Positions 8,323 to 17,600 of a stretch of 64,000 nucleotides of DNA are shown here, in pieces. Position numbers and translations under genes: made by a program. Source of the DNA: Pseudolabrys sp. (GTDB lineage Bacteria > Pseudomonadota > Alphaproteobacteria > Rhizobiales > Xanthobacteraceae). The stretch's first letter is position 1. Each line of letters starts with the position of its first letter. Where the stretch lies: contig JAFIGS010000021.1 of the NCBI GenBank assembly GCA_017849615.1, positions 1 to 64,000 of the forward strand, written 5' to 3'. Under the pieces are notes generated by a model. The model did no database searches and was not told where the DNA came from. It worked only from the letters and a program-made list of their open reading frames with translations.

Positions 8323-8864
8323 ACGCATTCGCTTGGCCTGCCGCGAACGCGGCACCGGCTGCGCCGCTGCCTGCGCTTTCGGCACTCGCCGGACAGGCCG
8401 GCAATGTGCCGCTGACGCGCGTTTCGCTGGCCTACCTCGAACATCGCTTCAAGCTCTACCTGCGCTTCGGCGAACCGGCGCGCACGCTTCAGCTCGACCG
8501 CTGGCGGCGCTGCGCGGTGTTCCTGCCGGGCGCGATGCTCTGCCGCATCCGCTGGCAGGCCAACGACTACGGCACGATCCGCTGGCAACTCATGGTGATG
8601 CAGGCTTGCACACCGCTGGACGCGGCGCAGCGCATCCCCGGTGTTCAGCCGGGCGCGCGCTTGCTCCTACACACCGAAGGCGATGCCAACGTGCGCGCCG
8701 TGCTGGAGCGCATCGACGGCATCGAGGCGCTGGGCATCGCTGCCATCGACGTGTCGCCGGCGTACTGGCGCACGCTGGGCAACCGTCTTGCGGCTCGCCT
8801 TGCGCTGCCCGAATACACCACCGAGCGGCATACCGCCTGGCTGGCCGGGAAGGTGCTGCCATGA
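8319..8864 (+). CDS. DUF2840 family protein
   Basis: This 181-residue protein of unknown function has the core VSLAYLEHRFKLYLRFG, then LDRWRRCAVFLPGAMLCRIRWQANDYGT, typical of DUF2840. The family is found between parA and traF in Tn4371-like and related elements. It overlaps both neighbours by ATGA, placing it in the parA-traF operon. No signal peptide or membrane segment is visible. The position suggests a role in maintenance or transfer. Confidence 0.85.
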   Translation: MNAFAWPAANAAPAAPLPALSALAGQAGNVPLTRVSLAYLEHRFKLYLRFGEPARTLQLDRWRRCAVFLPGAMLCRIRWQANDYGTIRWQLMVMQACTPLDAAQRIPGVQPGARLLLHTEGDANVRAVLERIDGIEALGIAAIDVSPAYWRTLGNRLAARLALPEYTTERHTAWLAGKVLP

Positions 8865-9460
8865 CCGCCCCGACCACCACACCCAACGCGCCCGACGTGG
8901 CGCCGCGTCCTCGCTCACGCCTGCGCGCTCGCATCGTGCTGGCGACACTGGCCGCCATCGGCTTCGCTGCGCTGGCCTGGGCGGCTTTCGTGTCGCCGCT
9001 GCCGCGTCTGACCTACAACCCGTCCGACAGCGTGGCGGTCGGCTGGTATCGCATTGACCCGTTCGACCCGCGCACCGCCTCGCTGCCACGTCCGTTGTCC
9101 GTGGACAGCATCGTGCTGGTGCCGCTTCCGGCCACGGCTGCCGCGCTCGCTGCGCAGCGCGGCTACCTGCCGACGCGCGTTCCGCTGCTCAAACGTGTGG
9201 GCGCGGTCGCGCCGCAACACGTCTGCATCGTCGCCGGTCAGGTACGCATCGACGGCGTGCCTTCGGCCGCCGTACTGCCCGCCGACCGGCTGGGCCGGGC
9301 GCTGCCGTCCTTGCAGCTTTGCCGCCGCCTTGAACCGGGCGAACTGCTCCTGTTGAGCGTGACGAATCCAGCATCGTTCGACAGCCGCTATTTCGGCCCG
9401 GTCAGCGCATCCGCCGTGATCGGCGTTGCGCATCCGGTGTGGCCGGAGATACGCCCATGA
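8861..9460 (+). CDS. traF: TraF-like S26 peptidase of the conjugation system
   Basis: This 199-residue protein has one N-terminal membrane segment (about residues 24-44) and the S26 signal-peptidase arrangement. The nucleophile is probably Ser57 in NPSDSVAVGWY and the general base the Lys in LLKRVGAV. In RP4, TraF processes and cyclises the TrbC pilin; by analogy it should mature the TrbC encoded at 26215. It overlaps DUF2840 by ATGA. The open frame reaches back to 8333, but the S26 family start fits the ATG at 8861. Confidence 0.88.
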   Translation: MTAPTTTPNAPDVAPRPRSRLRARIVLATLAAIGFAALAWAAFVSPLPRLTYNPSDSVAVGWYRIDPFDPRTASLPRPLSVDSIVLVPLPATAAALAAQRGYLPTRVPLLKRVGAVAPQHVCIVAGQVRIDGVPSAAVLPADRLGRALPSLQLCRRLEPGELLLLSVTNPASFDSRYFGPVSASAVIGVAHPVWPEIRP

Positions 9461-9896
9461 TGGCCGCCGATTCGCTGCGCTCTGACGTGCCATCGGGCAT
9501 GTCGTTCTGCTGGCTGCTTCAGTGTCGCTGCGCCTGTCGTGCCGGTGCATTCGCACCGCACGTCGCGCAGCATCCGGCGCAGCCGTCCAACGTTCAGGCG
9601 TCTTGCCTCGAACGCGCCCGGCCTGCGGCCATTGGCGCTTTCGCCGGCGCGCTGTCTGTTCACGCAGCAGCGCCGCCGGGCCGCCGTTGCCTGGAGCGAC
9701 AGCGAAGGGCAAAGGCGGAAGGCAAGACAAAAGGACGCGGCACCTGGCCGCGTCGAAAGCCAGTCAGCACATGGGGGGAACGCGGCACGGAGCGGCTTCG
9801 CCACCGTGCCGCGTTTGGCGCGAGGGTCGCGCCAATGCTGGCATGTCCGCGTGCTTCGCACGACAGGCCACGCCCAAGCTTGCGGGGAGCGCAGCC
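9461..9896. other. 436-bp gap upstream of the relaxase; candidate oriT
   Basis: No gene is supported here. Two adjacent perfect inverted repeats lie close to the relaxase start: AACGCGGCACGG (9779-9790) with CCGTGCCGCGTT (9804-9815), and TTGGCGCGA (9815-9823) with TCGCGCCAA (9827-9835). A non-coding, hairpin-bearing segment directly before a relaxase gene is where oriT is expected. I could not recognise a nic sequence, so the call is inference. Confidence 0.4.
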
Positions 9897-11879
9897 ATGA
9901 CCGACAGCCGCGACGACGACTTTCGCGTGCGCCCCAGCGCCCCGAAGAACCGGGGCAAGGGCCAGGGGCAGAGCTTCGTTTCCAAGGTGCTCAAGCAGGC
10001 CGGCAAAGCCAGCAGCGGCAAGTCGGCAGTACGCCGTCCTGGCGCGGCTGGCACCGGCCAGCGGCCCGGCTCTCGGCTCGGACGTGGCCACACGGCGGCG
10101 CGCTTCGCCGGGGCGAAGCTAATGCCCATGTCGCGGCGCGTGACCATCAAGACCTTGCTGGTCAATCACCAGCGGGCCAGCCCGCAATCGCTCGCCAAGC
10201 ACCTGCGCTACATCGAGCGCGACGGCGCGGGTCGCGATGGCGAACCGGGCCGGGGCTACGGGCCACAGGCCGACGAAGCCGATCTGGACGCCTTCAAGGA
10301 ACGCTGCGCCGACGACCGGCACCATTTCCGCTTCATCGTCTCGCCCGAGGACGGGGCCGAGCTGGACGACCTGCGCACCTACACCCGGCATCTGGTGAGC
10401 CGCATGGAAGCCGACCTGGGCACGCGGCTGGATTGGGTGGCGGTGGATCACTGGAACACCGACAACCCGCACACCCACCTGATCGTGCGCGGGCGCGACG
10501 ACACCGGCAAAGACCTCATCATCGCGGGTGACTACATCGCCCACGGCTTCCGCCATCGCGCCGCCGAGCTGGCGACCGAGTGGCTGGGGCCGCGCACCGA
10601 ACTGGAGATTCAGCAGACCTTGAGGCGCGAGGTGGAACAGGAGCGGTGGACGAGCCTGGATCGCACCTTGCAGCGCGAGACCGGCGAGGATGGCCGGGTG
10701 CATGTCGAACGGCTCAACGAGCCGAGGTTGCAACGCCAGCGCCTGCTGCTGATCGGCCGCCTGCAACGCTTGCAGCGCCTGGGCCTAGCCGACGAGGTGC
10801 AGCCCGGCACCTGGGCCATTCATGCCGATGCCGAGAAGACCTTGCGTGCCCTGGGTGAGCGTGGCGACATCATCCGCACGATGCAGCGGGCCATGAGCGG
10901 CCAGCCGCGTGAGCTGGCGGTGTTCGAGCCGGGCGACGATGGTCGCAGCCTCATCGGCCGCGTGGCCGCGAAGGGGCTTGCCGATGAGTTGCACGACCGA
11001 GGCTATCTGATCATCGACGGCACGGACGGTAAGGCCCACTACGTTGCACTGAACGCCCGCGACGAACTGGCGAACTATCCCACGGGCGCTGTGGTAGAGG
11101 TGAAGGGTTCGACTGAGGTGCGCACGGCCGACAAGAACATCGCCTCGCTGGCGAGCGATGGCCTGTACCGCACCGATCATCACCTGGTAATCGAGCAGGG
11201 CCGGGCTACGCCCGGACGCGACCCGCAGGAAGTCGTCGCCGCTCATGTCCGGCGGCTGGAAGCCCTGCGCCGGGCTTGCATCGTGGAGCGCGTGGCCGAA
11301 GGGCTATGGAAGGTACCGGACGACCTGGCCGAGCGTGGCCGCCAATACGACGCGCAACGGCTGGGCGATGTAGCCGTAGAGCTGAAATCACACCTTCCTA
11401 TTGAACGGCAGGCCCGCGTCATCGGCGCGACTTGGCTTGACCAGCAACTGATCGGCGGTGGCCGTGGGCTGGGCAACTTGGGCTTTGGCGGTGATACCAA
11501 GCAGGCCATACAGCAGCGAGCCGATTTCCTCGAAGAACAGGGGCTGGCACAGCGCCGCGGGCAGCGCGTCATCCTCGCGCGCAACCTGCTGGGCACGCTA
11601 CGCAATCGGGAACTAGTGCAGGCCGCGAAAGACATTGCGGCGGAAACCGGCCTAGAGCATCGCCCGGTGGCCGACGGGCAGCGCGTAGCCGGTATCTACC
11701 GGCGTTCCATTATGCTCGCCAGCGGGCGCTACGCGATGCTCGATGACGGCATGGGGTTCAGCCTTGTGCCGTGGCGGCCGGTAATTGAGCCGCGACTGGG
11801 ACAACAGCTTGCCGCAAAGGTTATCGGCGGAAGTGCCTCTTGGGAACTTGGACGAAAGCCCAGTATCGGTATCAGTTAG
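9897..11879 (+). CDS. Conjugative relaxase, DUF3363 / VirD2-like
   Basis: This 660-residue relaxase nicks oriT and pilots the transferred strand. Visible are the metal-binding HxH motif in DNPHTHLIVRG (near residue 200), the upstream HHFRFIVSPEDG strand, and the DUF3363 C-terminal half ending KVIGGSASWELGRK. An Arg/Gly-rich N-terminus (RPGSRLGRGHTAARF) precedes the domain. The ATG at 9897 fits the family start, although the frame is open to 9522. It ends TAG at 11879 and overlaps the convergent patatin gene by eight bases, which marks the left edge of the cargo region. Confidence 0.9.
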   Translation: MTDSRDDDFRVRPSAPKNRGKGQGQSFVSKVLKQAGKASSGKSAVRRPGAAGTGQRPGSRLGRGHTAARFAGAKLMPMSRRVTIKTLLVNHQRASPQSLAKHLRYIERDGAGRDGEPGRGYGPQADEADLDAFKERCADDRHHFRFIVSPEDGAELDDLRTYTRHLVSRMEADLGTRLDWVAVDHWNTDNPHTHLIVRGRDDTGKDLIIAGDYIAHGFRHRAAELATEWLGPRTELEIQQTLRREVEQERWTSLDRTLQRETGEDGRVHVERLNEPRLQRQRLLLIGRLQRLQRLGLADEVQPGTWAIHADAEKTLRALGERGDIIRTMQRAMSGQPRELAVFEPGDDGRSLIGRVAAKGLADELHDRGYLIIDGTDGKAHYVALNARDELANYPTGAVVEVKGSTEVRTADKNIASLASDGLYRTDHHLVIEQGRATPGRDPQEVVAAHVRRLEALRRACIVERVAEGLWKVPDDLAERGRQYDAQRLGDVAVELKSHLPIERQARVIGATWLDQQLIGGGRGLGNLGFGGDTKQAIQQRADFLEEQGLAQRRGQRVILARNLLGTLRNRELVQAAKDIAAETGLEHRPVADGQRVAGIYRRSIMLASGRYAMLDDGMGFSLVPWRPVIEPRLGQQLAAKVIGGSASWELGRKPSIGIS

Positions 11880-13293
11880 ATATCAAGGGAAGCTGAGTAC
11901 CAGGCGCAGTCTGCTTGGCTGCTGTGATTCTTCTTAGAGATTCAATCAATGCCATAAACTCCTTGGATTGCCTCAGTGCTTCGCCTCCCGCAGTTTGCAG
12001 GTCCAAGACATCCGTAGCCTCGATCGTGAAGGCTGTGGGCACGCGCAGCAGCGAATGCCGGATCTTGTCGTCCGGCACGTCGTTCAGACTTACGCTTACT
12101 ACGTAGATTTCTGCGTCGGCCGCAAAGGGGCTGTCCGCTTGGCCACGGGTGCGGACAATCTCGGAACGCCAGTGTTGCAGGTCGTCGTTAAGCATGGCCA
12201 GCGTCACCTGGGTCTCGCGAGCGCCGGCACCGAAGATCAGCGACTCAAGTACTTGCGTCGTGCTGGGAACTCGGTCGCTACTGTCCACTCTCTCGCTCAG
12301 TCCTCGTTCGGAGTTCACCGTCACCAACACGAGTCGGCGCAAGCTTCCGGGCTTGACCTCCGAGAAATTGGCGCTCATTGAGCCCGAAGCTACTAGCCGG
12401 TCTAGCATCAGACGTACGCCGAGGTTGTCGGAGACACCACCGTCCACGAGGTGGATATAGGGCCGATCGTGCGCATTGAGGTAGCTGTCTATGCCGCTTT
12501 GCAGGATGCGTGATCTGTAATTTTGCCCTCTGACAGGCAAAGATCGGAGAGGCGGCGGACAGGTATTGGCGTTGTTTCGCACCGTTACGGGCGACAGCAC
12601 CAGCGGTACTGCCGACGAGGCCGCCACCGCGAAAGACAGCGGCGTTGCATCGAGGTCGGAACAGATTAGCCGGAATTGCTCGGTGGTGAAATCGAAAGGG
12701 GCACCGGTCGTGAGGTCGGTTGCCGTGATCATCAGTTCGGGCGCGCCCGGTCGTCGGCGCACGTCACCAAAGGTGCGGCCTTCAAAAAGTTCGTCCAAGC
12801 GTTGAGCCAGGATCTGGCTGCGCCCAAACCAAGGTGAAGTTAGTCTATAAAGACGCTCAGGCCACAGAGCTTCACGTATGAGTCGCCCCTCAAAAGGCAC
12901 AAGCAGAAAATCCGGCTCGAAACGAGTCAGCGTGGCATCGCCGAAGGCCGCGAAGTGCGCGGCAAGGATGCTGCCCCCCGACACTCCGCTGACCAGGAAC
13001 ACCTGATCCAACAGAGTGGTCTCCTGGCCCTCTAGCGCGAAGCGTGTGGCCTTGAGTTCGCGCAGCACGCCCAGGCCGAAGGCCGCCGCCCGAGCGCCCC
13101 CGCCTGACAGTGTCACCGCTACAACCACCGGTTGGTTGACCTCCGACGGCCTGATGCGTTGGTCGTTCTCGGCGAGAGACATTAAGGCGGCGTCGGAAAG
13201 TGTCGGGTTGATCCAAGGACGGTAAGTGGAACACCCTGTCAGAACTACCGTTGCCAGCACACCGGCCAAACTCCATCGTGTGAATTTACACAC
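11872..13293 (-). CDS. Patatin-like phospholipase, predicted lipoprotein
   Basis: The protein has the patatin lipase pieces: the oxyanion loop SGGGARAAAFGLG, the nucleophile elbow SGVSGGSILAA (GxSxG), and the catalytic Asp in LVDGGVSDN. A signal peptide with lipobox VVLTGC stands ahead of the domain, so it is probably anchored in the outer membrane or periplasm rather than cytosolic. The start is uncertain. I use the GTG at 13293, about 20 codons before the lipobox Cys, but GGAGG is very close and the frame is open to 13503. It is the last gene of a minus-strand group with DUF3313 and the SMR gene. Substrate unknown. Confidence 0.8.
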   Translation of the reverse strand: MCKFTRWSLAGVLATVVLTGCSTYRPWINPTLSDAALMSLAENDQRIRPSEVNQPVVVAVTLSGGGARAAAFGLGVLRELKATRFALEGQETTLLDQVFLVSGVSGGSILAAHFAAFGDATLTRFEPDFLLVPFEGRLIREALWPERLYRLTSPWFGRSQILAQRLDELFEGRTFGDVRRRPGAPELMITATDLTTGAPFDFTTEQFRLICSDLDATPLSFAVAASSAVPLVLSPVTVRNNANTCPPPLRSLPVRGQNYRSRILQSGIDSYLNAHDRPYIHLVDGGVSDNLGVRLMLDRLVASGSMSANFSEVKPGSLRRLVLVTVNSERGLSERVDSSDRVPSTTQVLESLIFGAGARETQVTLAMLNDDLQHWRSEIVRTRGQADSPFAADAEIYVVSVSLNDVPDDKIRHSLLRVPTAFTIEATDVLDLQTAGGEALRQSKEFMALIESLRRITAAKQTAPGTQLPLISN

Positions 13294-13481
13294 CTCCAGG
13301 CGCTTTACCTCTGCAAGCAGCACCACGCAGCGTTTCGAATAGACAAGAACGAGAAACGCCGGCAATTTTGCGACGAAGCAGAGCCACTCCAGAATGCTGC
13401 AGACGTTACAAGAACGGCACCCTACGAATCCCCTTGATGAGGCTCCTCGCGATCCGCGCGAAGTTATGGAATAGCAGCTAT

Positions 13482-14111
13482 TCACGAGCCAGCACTTCTC
13501 CAAGCGCTATTGATCCGTTCAAGGCAGGTGGTGATTGCAGACTTTGCATGCCCGAGCAGTGTGTAGGAGCCTTTGAAATCCGCGAGAGCGTTGCCGTGCT
13601 CGAAGCAGCTAGCAGCAGCCACCCGACGATCTGTTTGTTCATCTACTGCCTCAAACTCCAAACTAGCTCCCCCAGTTGTCACTGGTCCAACAAGCAACGT
13701 CGTTAGGGTGTTGACTGCTCTATTGGGCGTCTCAATGGTCGTAATTGCCACACGCACACGTATGCGGCCTGACGATGCGGGAGCTTCGGACTTAGTTTGG
13801 AGATGTCGCAGTTCACTGTTGACGTGATCGAGAAGCTCTCGCACTTGCTCAGCTTCAAGCCCACCTATGCGTCCAGTTGCCGTCACTACCTGAGCATCCT
13901 CGACTAATATTTCCCGGTAACGACTGGGTTCAAAGCCTGGCGCCTTGAAGAGCAGAACATTTTCGTACTTCGTTTTTCCCAATACATCGTAATCACCAAG
14001 AAACCCTGATCGAGTCATTCCGTTTGAAGCACAGCCAGATAAGGTTGCCGTGAGGCCTGCCAGCAGCACAAAATGGATTAATGAAATAGGGCGTTTCATA
14101 TATATTTTCAT
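13482..14111 (-). CDS. DUF3313 family lipoprotein
   Basis: This 209-residue protein has a signal peptide ending in the lipobox TLSGC and then NGMTRSGFLGDY, typical of DUF3313. The family has no defined function. The ATG at 14111 follows the SMR stop codon directly and has GGGA upstream; a second ATG lies at 14099. Adjacency suggests co-expression with the exporter and the patatin lipoprotein downstream. A role in envelope stress linked to export is speculation. Confidence 0.78.
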   Translation of the reverse strand: MKIYMKRPISLIHFVLLAGLTATLSGCASNGMTRSGFLGDYDVLGKTKYENVLLFKAPGFEPSRYREILVEDAQVVTATGRIGGLEAEQVRELLDHVNSELRHLQTKSEAPASSGRIRVRVAITTIETPNRAVNTLTTLLVGPVTTGGASLEFEAVDEQTDRRVAAASCFEHGNALADFKGSYTLLGHAKSAITTCLERINSAWRSAGS

Positions 14112-14447
14112 TTATCCCATTTTCAGACAGACGATGCCAGCAACAACCAGCGCAATTCCAACCCAACGTATCAAGGAGGCGGTATCGCCGAACACATACA
14201 CGCCCACGAAAAACGCGCCCAGCGAACCGATGCCGGTCCAGACCGCATAAGCTGTTCCTATGGGGATCTGTTTAAGAGATAACCATAGGAAAAAGCCGCT
14301 GGCTGCCATACAGGCAACTGCAATCGCCGGCCCCACGTAGCGCATCGCTGCATTGGCCGCACCCATCTTGAGGCCTAGTGGCCAACCGATTTCGAACAGG
14401 CCGGCAATCAGTAGAACCAACCATGGATTCCATGACAACGGGTTCAT
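14112..14447 (-). CDS. sugE: SMR-family exporter, Gdx/SugE type
   Basis: This 111-residue protein has four membrane helices and the SMR signature. LLIAGLFEIGWPLGLK contains the essential Glu, and GTAYAVWTGIGSLGAF matches the Gdx (SugE) branch better than EmrE. Gdx proteins export guanidinium, and some SugE proteins export quaternary ammonium compounds. No guanidine riboswitch was recognised upstream. The ATG at 14447 has GGAG seven bases before it. It heads a minus-strand group with the DUF3313 and patatin lipoproteins. Three 8-bp repeats lie 35-58 bp upstream. Confidence 0.85.
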   Translation of the reverse strand: MNPLSWNPWLVLLIAGLFEIGWPLGLKMGAANAAMRYVGPAIAVACMAASGFFLWLSLKQIPIGTAYAVWTGIGSLGAFFVGVYVFGDTASLIRWVGIALVVAGIVCLKMG

Positions 14448-14481
14448 ATATTTCTCCAAATCTATTCAGTGAAAATTGATT

Positions 14482-14505
14482 ATCAAAGCATCAAAGCATC
14501 AAAGA
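14482..14505 (+). repeat. 8-bp tandem repeat (ATCAAAGC), three copies
   Basis: ATCAAAGC occurs at 14482-14489 and 14490-14497, with ATCAAAGA at 14498-14505. The array sits 35 bp upstream of the SMR start codon, in its probable promoter region. On the SMR strand it supplies TTGAT steps that resemble -35 elements. Confidence 0.6.
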
Positions 14506-14576
14506 ATAGGCAGTAGGCGGTCAATTCGCTCTGCTTCTGATTTCTTCTTAAACTCTCTGATGGCGAGAATCTGTCT

Positions 14577-14609
14577 CCCCGATCTCTCCGGCCACGAGAG
14601 AGATCGGGG
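14577..14609 (-). terminator. 12-bp perfect hairpin downstream of the RND transporter gene
   Basis: CCCCGATCTCTC (14577-14588) and GAGAGATCGGGG (14598-14609) are exact complements around a 9-nt loop, 29 bp past the RND stop codon. No T run follows on the minus strand, so it may work with Rho or stabilise the transcript end. Confidence 0.55.
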
Positions 14610-14637
14610 GAAGCGTGTGGACAGTTACGCTGAGGGA

Positions 14638-17600
14638 TCAGACCGGTTGCACTGGTTGTTGTACCGCCTCGTGACTCCGTTTGCTGCCCGGCCACTTCAT
14701 TCCGAACAGCACCTCGTAGAGCAACGGAATCAGGCCAAGCGTCACGAGCGTGCCAAGTGCGAGACCACCGATCATGCCGATGGCCATGCCCTTCCACAGC
14801 GGCCCCGCAAACAACATCAGGGGCACGAGACCCGCGATACAGGTCACCTTGGTCATCACGATTGGACGCAGCCGCTGCATCGCAGCTCCCACCAGGGCTT
14901 CATGTCGGGCGAGACCTTCCGAGAGGCCGTGTTCAATTTGTTCGAGCAGAAGAACGGCGTTGTTGACGATGATTCCGAACAGCGCAAGCACCCCGAATGT
15001 CGCCATGAAGCTGAAAGGAGTGCCTGTTGCCTTCAGTGCAATCACGACCCCAATCAACGTGAAGGGAATCGTTGCGAGAATCACGATCAGCTTGCGGAAG
15101 GAGTTGAACTGCCAGATGAATAGCAGCAACATCGCCAGAAGAGCGAACGGCATGTAGTGCGTGAGCGATGCATTCGATTCAGCCGATTCCTCAATTTCTC
15201 CACCAAGCTCTATGGCATAGCCTGCAGGTAGTTCAATTGCGGCGATCCGAGGTGCGAGGTGATCCACGATCTCTTGCGCGGTGTATGCGGTGTTCTGCCC
15301 CTGAACTGTGACTGTACGAATGAGATTGCGGCGCTGGATCACAGACGGCTCGCTAGCGAGCGTGACATCGGCCACTTGCGCCAGGGAAACCGGCTGGCCA
15401 CCCGACGCTGGATAGATGGTCGTCGAACCAACGTCCGCAGTGCTGCGCCGATCATTGGACGTCCCGCGCATCACGATTGGCACGCTGGTATCGCCATCTC
15501 GGATCACAGAGATCGACTGGCCGATGTAGCGGGTGCCAAGCCAGGCAGCTATGTCGTCGGTGGTGACGCCAGCACGTCGCGCACGATCTTGATCGACCCG
15601 AACATCGAGACGGCCGACACGGGTATCCCAGTTGTTCTTGATGTTGGCCGTACCTGGCAGCTCCCGTAGCGCGGACTCAATTTTCGCCGCCGCATTCATC
15701 AGCACCTCATGATCCGGCCCACTGACCCGGTAGACGGCTGTGCCGGCTTCGGTAGTGCCTAGCGAGAACCGCTGAGGCTCTGCGCGTACATCTCCATGAT
15801 GCTGCGCGAAGTAAGCCCGAGTTCGGGCAATCACGACGTCAATGTTGGTGCCTGCCTTGACCGTCACGACAAAGTACGCGATGTTCGATGCTGGCAATGG
15901 GGGATTGAGCCCAAGGATGAAGCGCGGCCCACCGTCAGCGACGTAGCCAATGTGATCCGTGATTTCGGGGTTGATTTCTTGATCACCGAGCCAGCCGCTC
16001 ACTTCCTTCACTTTGGCAAGAGTGAGCCGTGAATCCGTTCCAGGGGCGAGCTGCACTGGTATTTGGAATTGAACTCGGTCGGACTTCGGCAAGAAGTCGT
16101 ATGGCAGTGTCGTGAATCCGTACAGAGCTACGGCCAATGCACCCGTCATCACACCAACGTAGATCGCCTTGTGGTCAAGCACCCACTCAAGCAACTTGCG
16201 ATAGCCGCGATAGAAGCGTGTGTTGTAGGTTTGCGCGTCATTCGCCGGTTGATGATGCACTTTGGTGAAGTGGTAGCACAGCAGTGGAGTGACGGTCAGA
16301 CACAACAGCCAAGATCCGAGTAACGTGAGCGCGAGGACAATGACGAGAGAGCGCAGATACTCACTCGTCGCACTCTGGCCGAAGAAGAACGGGGAGAAGG
16401 CGATGACGATAACCAATGAGGACGTCAGCAGCGGCAGTGCGAGGGTACGACCCGCTTCGAGACAAGCCTGTTTGCGGTCTTCACCGGCTGCCAAGCGCCG
16501 TTCAATGTCTTCGGCAATCACGATGCCGTTGTCTACCAAGAGCCCCAAAGCGATGATGATGGCTGCCATCGAAACACTTTGCAGCTCGATGTTCAGCGCG
16601 CGCATCACGATCAGTGCCCCCAGAATGGTAAGCGGCACGATCATCCCGACGATGAATCCTGTGCGCCATCCCAGGAAAAGGACGACGACGCCGAGCACGA
16701 TGACAATCGTTTCGATCATCACCTGGTTCATCTTGCCCATTTCACGTTTGACGACGTCTGCCTGGAATGTCACATAGGAGAGCTCGAAACCTGCGGGCAG
16801 AAGTTTCTCAAGCTCGGCCACACGGGATTTGAGGGCTACGCCGAATTGCTCCACGTTCTGGCCCGAGGTCATGGACACTGCCATCACTACGGCAGGCTGG
16901 CCCTTATAGACTGCAGCAGACTCGGGAGGATCTGCAGGTTGTACCTGCACGCGCGCAAGCTCTCCCAGTGAGATTGAAGGAGCAGGCGAAGCACCGCGCG
17001 CACCCTGAGCTTGCGCCATCATGATCGGCAACGCGCGCAGCGAAGCGGCGTCGCGAACCTCTCCACTAACAGCCAGCGAAGCGTTGATGCCACCGATGGC
17101 GATTTGCCCGCCTGAAAGCACGACGTTTTGTTTAACGAGTTGATCGATCACCCCTTGTGGGGTCAATCCAAGCTGGGCTAGTTTTGGTCGATCAAATTCG
17201 AGATAGACGCGCTCTTCCTGCAAGCCGTAGAAGCTGATGCGATCAACGCCGGGAAGCGCGTATAGGCGATCGCGCATCTCTTTCAACGACACACGCATTT
17301 CGCCCATGGAGTAGCCCGGCGCGGTCACCGCAATGGAGGCCACGGCAACACGGCCGAAGTCGTCGTTGACAAATGGCCCCAACGTACCCTGTGGAAGCAG
17401 AGGCTGAGCATCGGCAACCTTCGCGCGAACGCGCTGCCATATGGGGGCTAGGTCGGTGTACCGCTCCCAGATCGTGACCTGTATGACGGCCCCGCCCGCG
17501 CGAACGGTTGTGGTTACACGCTTGACCTCGGCCAGCTCCCGCAAACGCTCCTCGATCGGACGCGCGATCAACTGCTCAACACGTTCGGCTGGCATGCCAG

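Noticed and set aside
11872-13293. Patatin gene as a CBASS (CapV-type) defence effector
   Set aside because: No CD-NTase gene is present and a lipobox predicts export, whereas CBASS effectors act in the cytoplasm.
14448-14637. Guanidine riboswitch upstream of the SMR gene
   Set aside because: I could not recognise the conserved ykkC-type motifs; only the octamer repeats and a terminator-like hairpin are evident.
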